A stretch of 64,000 bases of DNA. It comes from Flavobacterium seoulense (GTDB lineage: Bacteria; Bacteroidota; Bacteroidia; Flavobacteriales; Flavobacteriaceae). Made by a program: the position numbers and the translations under genes. The notes below the pieces were generated by a model. That model searched no databases and was not told where the DNA came from. It saw nothing but the letters and a program-made list of their open reading frames with translations. This document shows positions 18,300 to 25,637 of the stretch, in pieces. Location of the stretch: positions 62,001 through 126,000 of the forward strand of contig NZ_JNCA01000001.1 of NCBI RefSeq assembly GCF_000695795.1. Direction: 5' to 3'. Position 1 is the stretch's first letter. Each line of letters begins with the position of its first letter.

Positions 18300-20717
18300 T
18301 TAATTAGATTTAGATATTGAAAACGGAATTTTTACAGACACTATAAAATTTCGCCCTGTTTCTGGTAATTCAATCAATCGATAAAAACTCGTGTGGTTTA
18401 AATAGCGTGTGTTAAAAAGATTTTGCACCTGTAAACTCAGGTTAATGTCTTCTTTCCCTACTTTAAACTTTGTGCCTGCGACCAGGTTAAAAACATGACT
18501 AGCCGGTGTCATTTTTTCGGGAGGAACAATACGGTTTTGCTCGGCTGTGTAACGGTAATCGAGTGTTAAATAAGTATCTTTTAAGTTTTTAATTTCTGGA
18601 TTATAAGTAATTCCCGTAAGCACGGAAGCAGGAGGTGAAAACGGCAACGTATAACCTTCTTTGGCTCCGGATAGTTGTACGGTATAAAGATATTCAGCTA
18701 AAACTTCGGCTGTCAAATTATACGCAAACTGATATCGCAACTGTAATTCTGTACCATAACGATTGACTTCACTTTGCTCGTATTTAAAAACCTGATTTCC
18801 GGCACCGTAATATAAATCATGCTCCGCTGTTGGATTTAAGTAAATGTAATTTGGGAAATAATTGTAAAAAGGAGTCAATTCAACCGACCACTTTTGCTCT
18901 TTCCACTCTATTCCAAAATCAAATTGATAGGAACGTTCGGGATCTAAGTCAGGATTTCCTCTTTCATAACGGTAATAATGATAGTTTACACCATTTGATG
19001 CTAATTCTTTTGCAATTGGCATTCTGAACCCTGTTCCAACATTCGTCTTCAGGGCTAATTTTCCAGGATTATAATTAGTTCCTATAGACCAGTTGAAACT
19101 TGAAAATGCACGACTGAAATTTTCGGCTCTATCCAAATATTGTTCTGTAATCTGATCATCGATTTCTACCTCACTTGGAAACCAATCGGTATATTGTTTT
19201 ACATTGATTTTTCCGTAATCAAAACGCAAAGCGCCATTTATCATCCAATCGTCTTTTAACTGTACTTTGTCATGAACGAATAAACCGGTATTGAATTGAT
19301 TAAAAGCCGGAATTAAAAATCCCCAACCTCCAATTTTATTTTCTTGGGTTTCAGCGTTAGCTCCTATTGTAATTTGGTGTCGACCTAACTCAAATTCATC
19401 TTTAACGCTAAATAAAAAAGTATTTTTATCATATTGTCTTTCTAAATTTTCAGGGGCGTACATGTCTTCAGGATAAATGGGTGGCATGTAGCCGTGGTTG
19501 ACATATTGGCTCCATTCACGACGGAAATTATTTTGAAATCCCAATTTTGTTTCCAATTTATGATTGTGAATTTTAAAACTGGTTGTATTACTTATTTTAA
19601 AATGATTCACTTGCTGATACGGCATTAAAATATCCCGATTAGAACTATCATGCAATTCGTTATCTACATTTCGGGGTTCAAGACCGTGGGCATTGGCAAA
19701 AAAACCACTTTTTGAATTGACATTACTGATGTGAAAAATAGATTTGAATTTATCAGAAACATAGCCCGTACTGGTATGAAAATCCAATTCCTGTCCGGCG
19801 GTGTTACGCAAATGATTTTTGTATAAAGGAACTGTAAAATTGTACACTTGAACTTTATCGGTTGGTACACGATAATCGGCATAATCCATAGCAGTAATGC
19901 GGGAATCAAAGAACCAATTATGATTTCGACCATAGAGATTAAAAGAACCGCCAATTTGAGCATTATTGCTTTTTCCGGTAAAATCGATATTTCCTCCAAA
20001 AGCATGCAGTTTCGGTAACGGTGCCGGCAGAATATTTACAGCCCCGCCAATAGCATCCGAACCAAACATAAAGGAAGAAGGTCCTTTTATAATTTCAACC
20101 CGGCTCACATTGTATTGATCGATTTCGAGTCCGTGATCGGCACCCCATTGTTGCCCTTCGTGTTTCAGACCATTTTCAACTACAACTACTTGATTAAAAC
20201 TCAAACCGCGAATTAAAGGTTTAGAACTGCCAGAACCTATAGAAATGGTTTTTACGCCAGGAATTCTTTGAAGTGATTGCATCAAACTACCGCCCAAATT
20301 ACGTTGAATATAACTCTGGCTTACAATTTCAAGATTTAATGATTCTTCTTTTTTTCGCTTATCAGCATACGATCCAGAAATTACAACTTCTTCTAATTCT
20401 TTCATTTCAGGAACCAATTTGATATCCGGTAAAACTGTTCCAATTTGCGCTTTTGAAACCGTAATTTTTGTTGATTCATAACCACTAAAAGTCACTTTGA
20501 TACTTTTAATTTCAGTAACATTTTCAAAAAAATACAGACCATTGCTGTTGGTGAGTACACTTTTTCCTGAATTGGTGATGGTCACTATCGCAGCTGCTAA
20601 AGGAGTGCCATCATAAGTAGTTACTTTTCCTGAAATGGTGTTGTTTTGCGCATTTGTTAACGTTACAAAACCAAATAAAAAGAACAATAAAAGTTGAAAT
20701 TTATAAGTAAGTTGCAT
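18300..20717 (-). CDS. TonB-dependent outer-membrane receptor of the DUF4625 operon
   Basis: This 805-residue receptor has a signal peptide ending near TNA-Q, a carboxypeptidase-like domain (about 25-110, ISGKVTTYDGTPLAAA), a TonB-box-like EEVVISGS, a plug (about 120-235, with SSKPLIRGLSFNQVVV and EIIKGPSSFMFGSDAIGG) and a long barrel containing many His and Tyr loops (GQQWGADHGLE, NVNYHYYRYERGNPDLDPE). The NPDLDPERS phrase is typical of iron, zinc and copper receptors. It lies between two DUF4625 lipoprotein genes and close to the Fur-family gene and its His-rich neighbour, so zinc or another transition metal is the likely cargo. A hairpin at 20771-20811 in front of it may tune its expression relative to the lipoproteins. 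Confidence 0.9.
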   Translation of the reverse strand: MQLTYKFQLLLFFLFGFVTLTNAQNNTISGKVTTYDGTPLAAAIVTITNSGKSVLTNSNGLYFFENVTEIKSIKVTFSGYESTKITVSKAQIGTVLPDIKLVPEMKELEEVVISGSYADKRKKEESLNLEIVSQSYIQRNLGGSLMQSLQRIPGVKTISIGSGSSKPLIRGLSFNQVVVVENGLKHEGQQWGADHGLEIDQYNVSRVEIIKGPSSFMFGSDAIGGAVNILPAPLPKLHAFGGNIDFTGKSNNAQIGGSFNLYGRNHNWFFDSRITAMDYADYRVPTDKVQVYNFTVPLYKNHLRNTAGQELDFHTSTGYVSDKFKSIFHISNVNSKSGFFANAHGLEPRNVDNELHDSSNRDILMPYQQVNHFKISNTTSFKIHNHKLETKLGFQNNFRREWSQYVNHGYMPPIYPEDMYAPENLERQYDKNTFLFSVKDEFELGRHQITIGANAETQENKIGGWGFLIPAFNQFNTGLFVHDKVQLKDDWMINGALRFDYGKINVKQYTDWFPSEVEIDDQITEQYLDRAENFSRAFSSFNWSIGTNYNPGKLALKTNVGTGFRMPIAKELASNGVNYHYYRYERGNPDLDPERSYQFDFGIEWKEQKWSVELTPFYNYFPNYIYLNPTAEHDLYYGAGNQVFKYEQSEVNRYGTELQLRYQFAYNLTAEVLAEYLYTVQLSGAKEGYTLPFSPPASVLTGITYNPEIKNLKDTYLTLDYRYTAEQNRIVPPEKMTPASHVFNLVAGTKFKVGKEDINLSLQVQNLFNTRYLNHTSFYRLIELPETGRNFIVSVKIPFSISKSN

Positions 20718-20770
20718 TCCTGTACTATGTTTTAATCAAAAATTGAGACTGAAAAATCAGTTTAAATAGG

Positions 20771-20811
20771 AAAAACAGATCCTTATAGTTGCAGTATAAG
20801 AATCTGTTTTT
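20771..20811 (-). terminator. Intercistronic hairpin before the TonB receptor gene
   Basis: AAAAACAGATCCTTATA (20771-20787) pairs almost perfectly with TATAAGAATCTGTTTTT (20795-20811) around a seven-base loop. On the minus strand the stem ends in TTTTT. It lies between the lipoprotein gene at 20832 and the receptor gene ending at 20717, so it could be a partial terminator that lowers receptor expression or a stabilising 3' end of the lipoprotein mRNA. Confidence 0.6.
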
Positions 20812-20831
20812 GTATGAATTGTTGTTGTGAA

Positions 20832-21830
20832 TTACTCTGCGTGAATTTCAAATTTTAATTCTAATTCATTTGAACCCGCAAAAGCAGTTGCATAATCAGC
20901 ACGGTTCCAATCGGCTCTGGTAATAGTTGTTTTAACACCTGTATTTACTTTACGCATTACAAAAGTTACATCTTTTTCACCTTTGTTATCTGTACCAATA
21001 GTAAGGTAAGTTGTAACTCCTGTTGAAGTAGTTGCGGTTGTAGATCCTGTAGTTCCGTCAGCATAAGTAGCTTCACGAGGTTGAAAAATAGCACCGGTTC
21101 CATTGGCTGTAGCAGCATTTAAAACAAAACTTCCACCTACTAAAAACGCTTTGTAATTTGTAGCAGTTGCAGCATCAGCAATATATTTATTCTGAGTTTC
21201 AGCTCCTTTATTGTCATAGGTTTTTAGAGCAATTTTGTAAATCGCTGTAGGATTCAAATGTAAATGTCCGCCAGAAATAGCATTACCATTTTCATCAAAC
21301 GTAACTGTTATTGGTGTTCCAAGAACTTCTGCTGCTAAGCCATGAAAGTGATCGCCATGACCTTCAACTCCTGTTCCGGTTACGGGTGTGAAAACTAAAG
21401 CAGCGGCTGGATTTTTTAATACGATTGCTAATTTTGATTCGGCTTCTTTGCTGTTTCCGTTTTTATCGGTTACTTTAATATGCAAATGATAATCGCCTGG
21501 AGCTACATCAGCAGGAATATCAATGTGTTCGTGAAAAGTTGCGTTTTTTGCACCCGAATATCCTTCGGTAAAAATTTTATTTAATTCCCATCCACCAGTA
21601 GTTTCTGAGTGAATTTCTACTTCTATTTTATCAATATTTGCGGCAGCTTCAATCTCAGCTTCTAAGTGTAAATCGGCACCCGCAAAAGCTTGTAAACTAT
21701 TGTTTGTGCCTACTTCTAAAAGTTGGATAGATGGTCCGCTTATTGCATTATCATCATCATTTGAACAGGCAGTGAAAAATAAAGCAGTTCCAAGAATAAA
21801 AAGTGCTTTTTTGAAAAAATTTGCATTCAT
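20832..21830 (-). CDS. His-rich DUF4625 lipoprotein (second of three)
   Basis: This 332-residue lipoprotein has a lipobox (FFTAC, Cys22) followed by SNDDDN. The DUF4625 Ig-like domain covers about 30-140 and contains FHEHIDIPADVAPGDYHLHIKV. A second part (about 145-230) has evenly placed histidines (GHGDHFHGLAAE, SGGHLHLNP) that could bind a divalent metal; low-complexity Thr/Gly sequence follows (GTTGSTTATTSTG). Its N-terminal half closely parallels the genes at 17328 and 21858, so the three arose by duplication. Surface exposure and metal capture for the adjacent TonB receptor are inferred. It starts 27 bp after the stop of the upstream lipoprotein gene and is separated from the receptor by a hairpin. 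Confidence 0.82.
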   Translation of the reverse strand: MNANFFKKALFILGTALFFTACSNDDDNAISGPSIQLLEVGTNNSLQAFAGADLHLEAEIEAAANIDKIEVEIHSETTGGWELNKIFTEGYSGAKNATFHEHIDIPADVAPGDYHLHIKVTDKNGNSKEAESKLAIVLKNPAAALVFTPVTGTGVEGHGDHFHGLAAEVLGTPITVTFDENGNAISGGHLHLNPTAIYKIALKTYDNKGAETQNKYIADAATATNYKAFLVGGSFVLNAATANGTGAIFQPREATYADGTTGSTTATTSTGVTTYLTIGTDNKGEKDVTFVMRKVNTGVKTTITRADWNRADYATAFAGSNELELKFEIHAE

Positions 21831-21857
21831 AGGTTATTGGTATTTAATTATTAATTT

Positions 21858-22331
21858 TTATTTGATTTTGATGCTTAAACCTTTAAGACTTTGCCATCCT
21901 TCTTTGTCCGTTAATTTGATCAAGAAGTGATAATCTCCCGGATCAATATGAACTGGGATATCAATTTCCTGTACCGCATCATAGGATTTTAGACCCTCTG
22001 GTATATTAACCGATTTTAGATATAAAAGAGGTTTTACCGCTTGTTTATTAGCATCAGTAGAACAGTTGCTTACTTCGGTACTGTGTGTGTGATGATCAAA
22101 ATTGTGATGGATGTCAAGACTATAAGACCCTAATGCGGCATTGTCTGTGAAACGGGCTTTGAAAATGAGTTTCTGACCGCGCGTTATTTCACTGCACTGA
22201 ATAGGAAAAGCATCAGCTCCGGAAATATCAATTACAGGATATTCGGTATCGATGTTTTCATTGTCGCTACTGCAGGAAAAAGTGAAAAGCGTTAAGGCAA
22301 AAGCTGTTGAAAGCAACAATTTTTTTCTCAT
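21858..22331 (-). CDS. DUF4625 lipoprotein (first of three, single-domain)
   Basis: This 157-residue lipoprotein (lipobox FTFSC, Cys20) consists only of the DUF4625 domain. It carries a His cluster (DIHHNFDHHTHS, about 78-89) and an extra Cys pair (IQCSE, SNCST), with the family phrase DIPVHIDPGDYHFLIKLTD near the C-terminus. It is the first gene after a long leader and so probably leads the 22331-17328 operon. The His and Cys clusters suggest metal binding on the outer face of the cell. The domain family has no established biochemical role, so the function is a contextual inference. Confidence 0.82.
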   Translation of the reverse strand: MRKKLLLSTAFALTLFTFSCSSDNENIDTEYPVIDISGADAFPIQCSEITRGQKLIFKARFTDNAALGSYSLDIHHNFDHHTHSTEVSNCSTDANKQAVKPLLYLKSVNIPEGLKSYDAVQEIDIPVHIDPGDYHFLIKLTDKEGWQSLKGLSIKIK

Positions 22332-22751
22332 GATTTATTTGATTTTAGTGAATATAAAATTTGATCTTCCGCTAAAATGGGATTGATCAGTAAGTTGAAA
22401 TTTTGATTTCTGCAGAATTTTTTAGTAAAAAAAGAATCGGCTAAACCTTTTTTTAAGGTTTAATTCTAATCCGGATCTAGTAGCAAATCAGTACCCAAAT
22501 TGCAGTATGAGTTTTAATCTCTTTTGATTAAAACTTTGTGGGAGAGCAGTAAAAAGTTTTACAGCAAGTTGCCATAAATGTTCTGCTATGGTTTACGAAT
22601 AATCGCAAATCATAACAGCTGTGAAACGAGAGAAACTCCAGTTAAAATTAATGCCCTTTGAATGCAACTACAGTCTTTTACAGATAAATGATTTATTTAC
22701 AATTTGTTAAATAAACACCTATCTCAAAGTAGTTTTATAAGTACTGCAGAT
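22332..22751 (-). other. Promoter and structured leader region of the DUF4625/TonB operon
   Basis: This 420-bp gap has no convincing reading frame. On the minus strand it holds, in order, a dyad TTTATTTA/TAAATAAA (22715-22692), a region with several short self-complementary stretches (CCATA/TATGG, 22567-22592), a perfect nine-base hairpin GTTTTAATC/GATTAAAAC (22511-22534), and a hairpin AAACCTT/AAGGTTT (22442-22461) followed eight bases later by a T-run (22429-22435). That last element resembles an intrinsic terminator placed 100 bp before the first gene, so the leader could act as an attenuator or riboswitch. I could not match it to a known riboswitch class. A single TGCAA half-site is at 22663. 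Confidence 0.4.
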
Positions 22752-23102
22752 TTATGATAAAAAAATAGGGGGAGCTCTAAGAGCAAAAAGACTTCCTGTA
22801 AAAAATGAAGTAGATTTTTCGAAAAATAATGAAACTGAAGTTTTTACTACATTGTTTTTATGGAAGCTAAATACATAAAAATCATGGGTAGTAAACGAGC
22901 TAAAACTAAAATCACAACTGAAACATTTTTCAGAAACACTATGGTCGTTATTTATGTCAGTTTTGTTTTTAGAATGCTGCTGCGAATATTTTGCAGCTAT
23001 TTGTTCAGAATGATGTTCATAAGCATGTATCGACTGGAACAATATTGAAAACAATACTGCCAATGCCAGAAACACATTGATTATGGTATATTTTTTTTTC
23101 AT
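22752..23102 (-). CDS. Small His/Cys-rich exported protein, probably Zur-regulated
   Basis: This 116-residue protein begins with a signal peptide or N-terminal membrane anchor (about 5-27, IINVFLALAVLFSILFQ). A His-rich segment (HAYEHHSEQ, QQHSKN) and a Cys pair (EKCFSCDF, about 59-64) follow. A hydrophobic stretch comes next, and the C-terminus ends in the phrase LFALRAPPIF. This layout resembles small DUF2946-like proteins often found next to metal-uptake genes, but I cannot assign a family firmly. It is transcribed divergently from the Fur-family gene, and its promoter is covered by the two dyads at 23154 and 23192. A role in periplasmic or membrane handling of zinc is inferred. Confidence 0.75.
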   Translation of the reverse strand: MKKKYTIINVFLALAVLFSILFQSIHAYEHHSEQIAAKYSQQHSKNKTDINNDHSVSEKCFSCDFSFSSFTTHDFYVFSFHKNNVVKTSVSLFFEKSTSFFTGSLFALRAPPIFLS

Positions 23103-23140
23103 TCCTAAAGTTGGTAACTTTCTATTGTTGTCTTTTCTTG

Positions 23141-23148
23141 TATCTTTG
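23141..23148 (+). promoter_or_regulatory. -7 element of the Fur-family regulator gene
   Basis: TATCTTTG fits TANNTTTG. Transcription would begin close to 23155, which puts the first dyad (23154-23168) on the start site, as expected for autorepression. Confidence 0.5.
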
Positions 23149-23153
23149 CTTAG

Positions 23154-23168
23154 TGCAATTGTGTTGCA
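23154..23168. promoter_or_regulatory. Predicted Zur operator, site 1
   Basis: A perfect dyad TGCAA-TTGTG-TTGCA overlaps the -7 element of the divergent His-rich gene and the presumed start site of the Fur-family gene. It has the same geometry as the site at 23192-23206. Fur-family repressors bind AT-rich palindromes of this general kind. Confidence 0.65.
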
Positions 23169-23196
23169 AATATAAAGATCTTATTTTTAAATGCAA
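23167..23196 (-). promoter_or_regulatory. Promoter of the His/Cys-rich gene
   Basis: On the minus strand TTG (23196-23194) is followed after 19 bases by TATATTTG (23174-23167), a full Bacteroidota promoter. The -33 lies inside predicted Zur site 2 and the -7 touches site 1. Confidence 0.6.
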
Positions 23197-23206
23197 CAAA
23201 GTTGCG
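23192..23206. promoter_or_regulatory. Predicted Zur operator, site 2
   Basis: TGCAA-CAAAG-TTGCG repeats the pattern of the site at 23154-23168 with one mismatch at the last base. The centres are 38 bp apart, close to four helical turns, so two bound dimers would lie on nearly the same face of the DNA. Confidence 0.6.
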
Positions 23207-23222
23207 TTTTATTTTGTAAAAA

Positions 23223-23603
23223 ATGAAAAACACCCGAAATACCATCGCTAAATCGGCTATTTTAGAATTGATAAAAAATTCGGAAGTAGCCTTGTCACAT
23301 GCCGAAATTCAAAAAATGAATCAGGAATTGTGTGACAGAGTCACTATTTACAGAGTTTTAGATCGCCTGGTTGCTGAAGATGTGATTCATAAAATTGCTA
23401 CGCCCGATGGAACAATTAAATATGCAGCCTGTCATCATCATGACAATCATCATCACACGCACAATCATGTACATTTTAGTTGTGAAAAATGTCATTCGGT
23501 TACTTGTCTGGATTCGGTCGAACCTTCTTTTAACGTTCCCAAAAATTATTTGGTTAAGCAAGTCAATTTTACGCTATCTGGTTTATGTCCGGATTGTATC
23601 TAA
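23223..23603 (+). CDS. Fur-family transcriptional regulator, probably zinc-responsive (Zur)
   Basis: This 126-residue protein has an N-terminal winged helix (about 5-60, including VTIYRVLDRLVAE, the recognition helix region) and a C-terminal dimerisation/metal domain. The structural zinc site is provided by Cys87/Cys90 and Cys122/Cys125. Between the domains lies an exceptional His-rich loop (CHHHDNHHHTHNHVHF, 70-85), more His than a normal Fur sensor site, which fits zinc sensing. The context agrees: two TGCAA-N5-TTGC dyads just upstream, a divergent His/Cys-rich gene, and metal receptors nearby. PerR or Fur cannot be excluded by sequence alone. The stop is followed at once by the mntH regulatory region. 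Confidence 0.88.
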   Translation: MKNTRNTIAKSAILELIKNSEVALSHAEIQKMNQELCDRVTIYRVLDRLVAEDVIHKIATPDGTIKYAACHHHDNHHHTHNHVHFSCEKCHSVTCLDSVEPSFNVPKNYLVKQVNFTLSGLCPDCI

Positions 23604-23604
23604 A

Positions 23605-23620
23605 TTTAGTCTTGACTAAA
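23605..23620. promoter_or_regulatory. Predicted MntR/DtxR-family operator (copy 2)
   Basis: A perfect palindrome, TTTAGTC-TT-GACTAAA, starts one base after the stop codon of the Fur-family gene and lies just upstream of the -33 element of mntH. It shares TTTAG-N6-CTAAA and the 16 bases that follow with the site at 16998-17013. Confidence 0.65.
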
Positions 23621-23627
23621 AATAATA

Positions 23628-23657
23628 TTTGATTAATGTAATTTTTGTATATATTTG
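23628..23657 (+). promoter_or_regulatory. Promoter of mntH
   Basis: TTTG (23628-23631) and TATATTTG (23650-23657) are 18 bp apart and match the Bacteroidota consensus. The start would fall around 23664, which rules out the in-frame TTG at 23645 as translation start and supports the ATG at 23681. Confidence 0.65.
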
Positions 23658-23680
23658 CGACAATTAGTTCAGCATTTACA

Positions 23681-25549
23681 ATGGGAAAATCACTTGAAGA
23701 AGTTCATCAGTCGGTTTCGACACAGAATAAAACCTCCATTTTTAGAAAAATATTAGCTTTTTTTGGTCCTGCTTATTTGGTAAGTGTGGGTTACATGGAT
23801 CCGGGAAACTGGGCAACTGATATTGCGGGAGGAAGCCAGTTTGGATATTCCTTACTTTGGGTTTTATTGATGAGTAATTTAATGGCGTTGCTGTTGCAAA
23901 GTTTAAGCGCAAGACTCGGAATTGTTACTCAGCGGGATTTGGCTCAGGCTTCAAGAGAAACCTATTCGAAACCAGTTAATTATATTCTTTATTTTTTAGC
24001 CGAAATTGCTATTGCAGCCTGTGATTTGGCTGAGGTTCTGGGAATGGCAATTGGTATTAATTTGTTGTTTGATATTCCGCTTATCGAGGGTGTTTTAATC
24101 ACCGTTTTAGATACTTTTTTATTGCTGTTTTTAATCAATAAAGGCATCCGAAAAATGGAAGCTTTTATTATTGTTTTGGTCGCCATTATTGGATTTTCTT
24201 TTGTTTTCGAAATGATTTTTGCTGAACCTGAACTGGATAAAGTAATTTATGGTCTGATTCCTTCAATTCCTACAGAAGCTGGTTTGTACATTGCCATCGG
24301 AATTATTGGTGCAACGGTAATGCCGCACAATTTATACCTGCATTCTTCCTTGGTACAAACCCGAAAATTCGACCGTTCGCCAGCAGGAATCAAGCAGGCT
24401 TTGAAATACAATTTTATCGATTCGACTATTGCTTTAAATTTAGCTTTTTTAGTAAATGCAGCTATTTTAATATTGGCAGCAGCCACATTTTATAAAAACG
24501 GAATGCACGAAGTAGCCGAAATTCAGGATGCACACCGATTTTTAGAACCGCTTTTAGGAACAAAATGGGCGCCTATTTTATTTGCAGTTGCATTGATTGC
24601 AGCAGGGCAAAGTTCGACCATAACAGGAACTTTGGCAGGACAAATTGTAATGGAAGGTTATTTGAATTTACGAATCCAGCCTTGGGTACGAAGAATCATC
24701 ACGCGACTAATTGCCATTGTGCCGGCAGTTGTGGTTATTTTAATTTATGGTGAAAGTGTTACCGGAAAATTACTGATTTTAAGTCAGGTGATTTTGAGTT
24801 TACAGCTTGGTTTTGCTATTATTCCTTTGATTCATTTTGTGAGTGATAAATCAAAAATGAAAGGATTTCATGTTTCAAGAACGACTCAAATTGCTGCCTG
24901 GATTATTGCTTCGATCATTGTTTTGCTGAATGCAAAATTAGTTTATAACGAAATTGTAGGCTGGCTCGAAATTTCAGAAAATCCAATCGTATTGTGGTTT
25001 ACAGTAGTTCCGTTGGCCTTCTTTTTCTTAGGATTGCTGCTTTATATTGTGTTTAAACCATTTGTTACTAAGGCAAAACAAGATATCCAAAATCATTCTC
25101 CGCACAATTTGAAGTTGCAGTTTTCTAAAACCGGAAGTTATGATAAAAAGAACATTGCCATTTCGGTAGATTTTTCTTCAGCTGACGAAGCAGCTCTGAA
25201 TAATGCTTTTGAGCTGGGAGGAATGGACGCAAAATATACGCTGATTCATGTGGTAGAAACTGTAGGAGCAATGGTTTACGGAGAACATACAGATGATCAT
25301 GAAACTATAATTGATGCAAAATTACTCAAAGAGTACAAACAAATGCTTTGGGAAAAAGGATTCAAAATAGAAACAGAACTTGGTTTTGGTAAACCTGATA
25401 AAGTGATTCCTTCAATAGTCAATAAAGGTAATTTTGATATTTTGGTGATGGGAACTCACGGTCACACTGGATTTAAAGATTTAATTTTAGGTACAACAGT
25501 CGATAAATTACGTCATAAAATTTCGATACCTTTGTTGATTGTTAAATAA
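23681..25549 (+). CDS. mntH: Nramp Mn2+/Fe2+ transporter fused to a universal stress protein domain
   Basis: The protein is 622 residues long. The first 440 or so form an Nramp channel with about 11 membrane helices, marked by MDPGNWATDIAGG in helix 1 and VMPHNLYLHSSL in helix 6, the two unwound metal-binding segments (Asp-Pro-Gly-Asn and Met-Pro-His-Asn). It imports divalent manganese or iron with protons across the inner membrane. The last 150 residues (from about KKNIAISVDFSS) are a UspA domain ending in the nucleotide-loop phrase MGTHGHTGFKDLILGT. Such fusions occur in Bacteroidota and imply nucleotide or stress control of transport, which is inference. A longer frame starts with TTG at 23645 but that lies inside the promoter. 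A DtxR-type operator precedes the gene and mntR follows it. Confidence 0.93.
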   Translation: MGKSLEEVHQSVSTQNKTSIFRKILAFFGPAYLVSVGYMDPGNWATDIAGGSQFGYSLLWVLLMSNLMALLLQSLSARLGIVTQRDLAQASRETYSKPVNYILYFLAEIAIAACDLAEVLGMAIGINLLFDIPLIEGVLITVLDTFLLLFLINKGIRKMEAFIIVLVAIIGFSFVFEMIFAEPELDKVIYGLIPSIPTEAGLYIAIGIIGATVMPHNLYLHSSLVQTRKFDRSPAGIKQALKYNFIDSTIALNLAFLVNAAILILAAATFYKNGMHEVAEIQDAHRFLEPLLGTKWAPILFAVALIAAGQSSTITGTLAGQIVMEGYLNLRIQPWVRRIITRLIAIVPAVVVILIYGESVTGKLLILSQVILSLQLGFAIIPLIHFVSDKSKMKGFHVSRTTQIAAWIIASIIVLLNAKLVYNEIVGWLEISENPIVLWFTVVPLAFFFLGLLLYIVFKPFVTKAKQDIQNHSPHNLKLQFSKTGSYDKKNIAISVDFSSADEAALNNAFELGGMDAKYTLIHVVETVGAMVYGEHTDDHETIIDAKLLKEYKQMLWEKGFKIETELGFGKPDKVIPSIVNKGNFDILVMGTHGHTGFKDLILGTTVDKLRHKISIPLLIVK

Positions 25550-25561
25550 AGTCGCTGAGTT

Positions 25562-25623
25562 ACTAAGTTCCTGAGTTCTTTCTTTGAACTTTAACTTAGA
25601 ATCTTAGGAACTCAGAATCTTAG
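25562..25623. repeat. Imperfect hairpin repeat between mntH and mntR
   Basis: The spacer reads CTAAGTTCCTGAGTTC on one arm and GGAACTCAGAATCTTAG on the other, with a partly self-similar loop. It belongs to the same style of spacer repeat as those at 34967 and 48900 and could act as a weak terminator or an mRNA-stabilising stem between mntH and mntR. Confidence 0.45.
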
Positions 25624-25637
25624 AAACTTCAAAAAAA

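Noticed and set aside
22332..22751. Cobalamin or TPP riboswitch in the leader of the DUF4625 operon
   Set aside because: I looked for the conserved B12-box GCCACTG and the TPP CTGAGA/ACCTGA strings on both strands and did not find them.
23645..23680. Longer mntH start at TTG 23645
   Set aside because: It lies inside the TATATTTG promoter element (23650-23657); the ATG at 23681 gives the normal MGKSLEE start.
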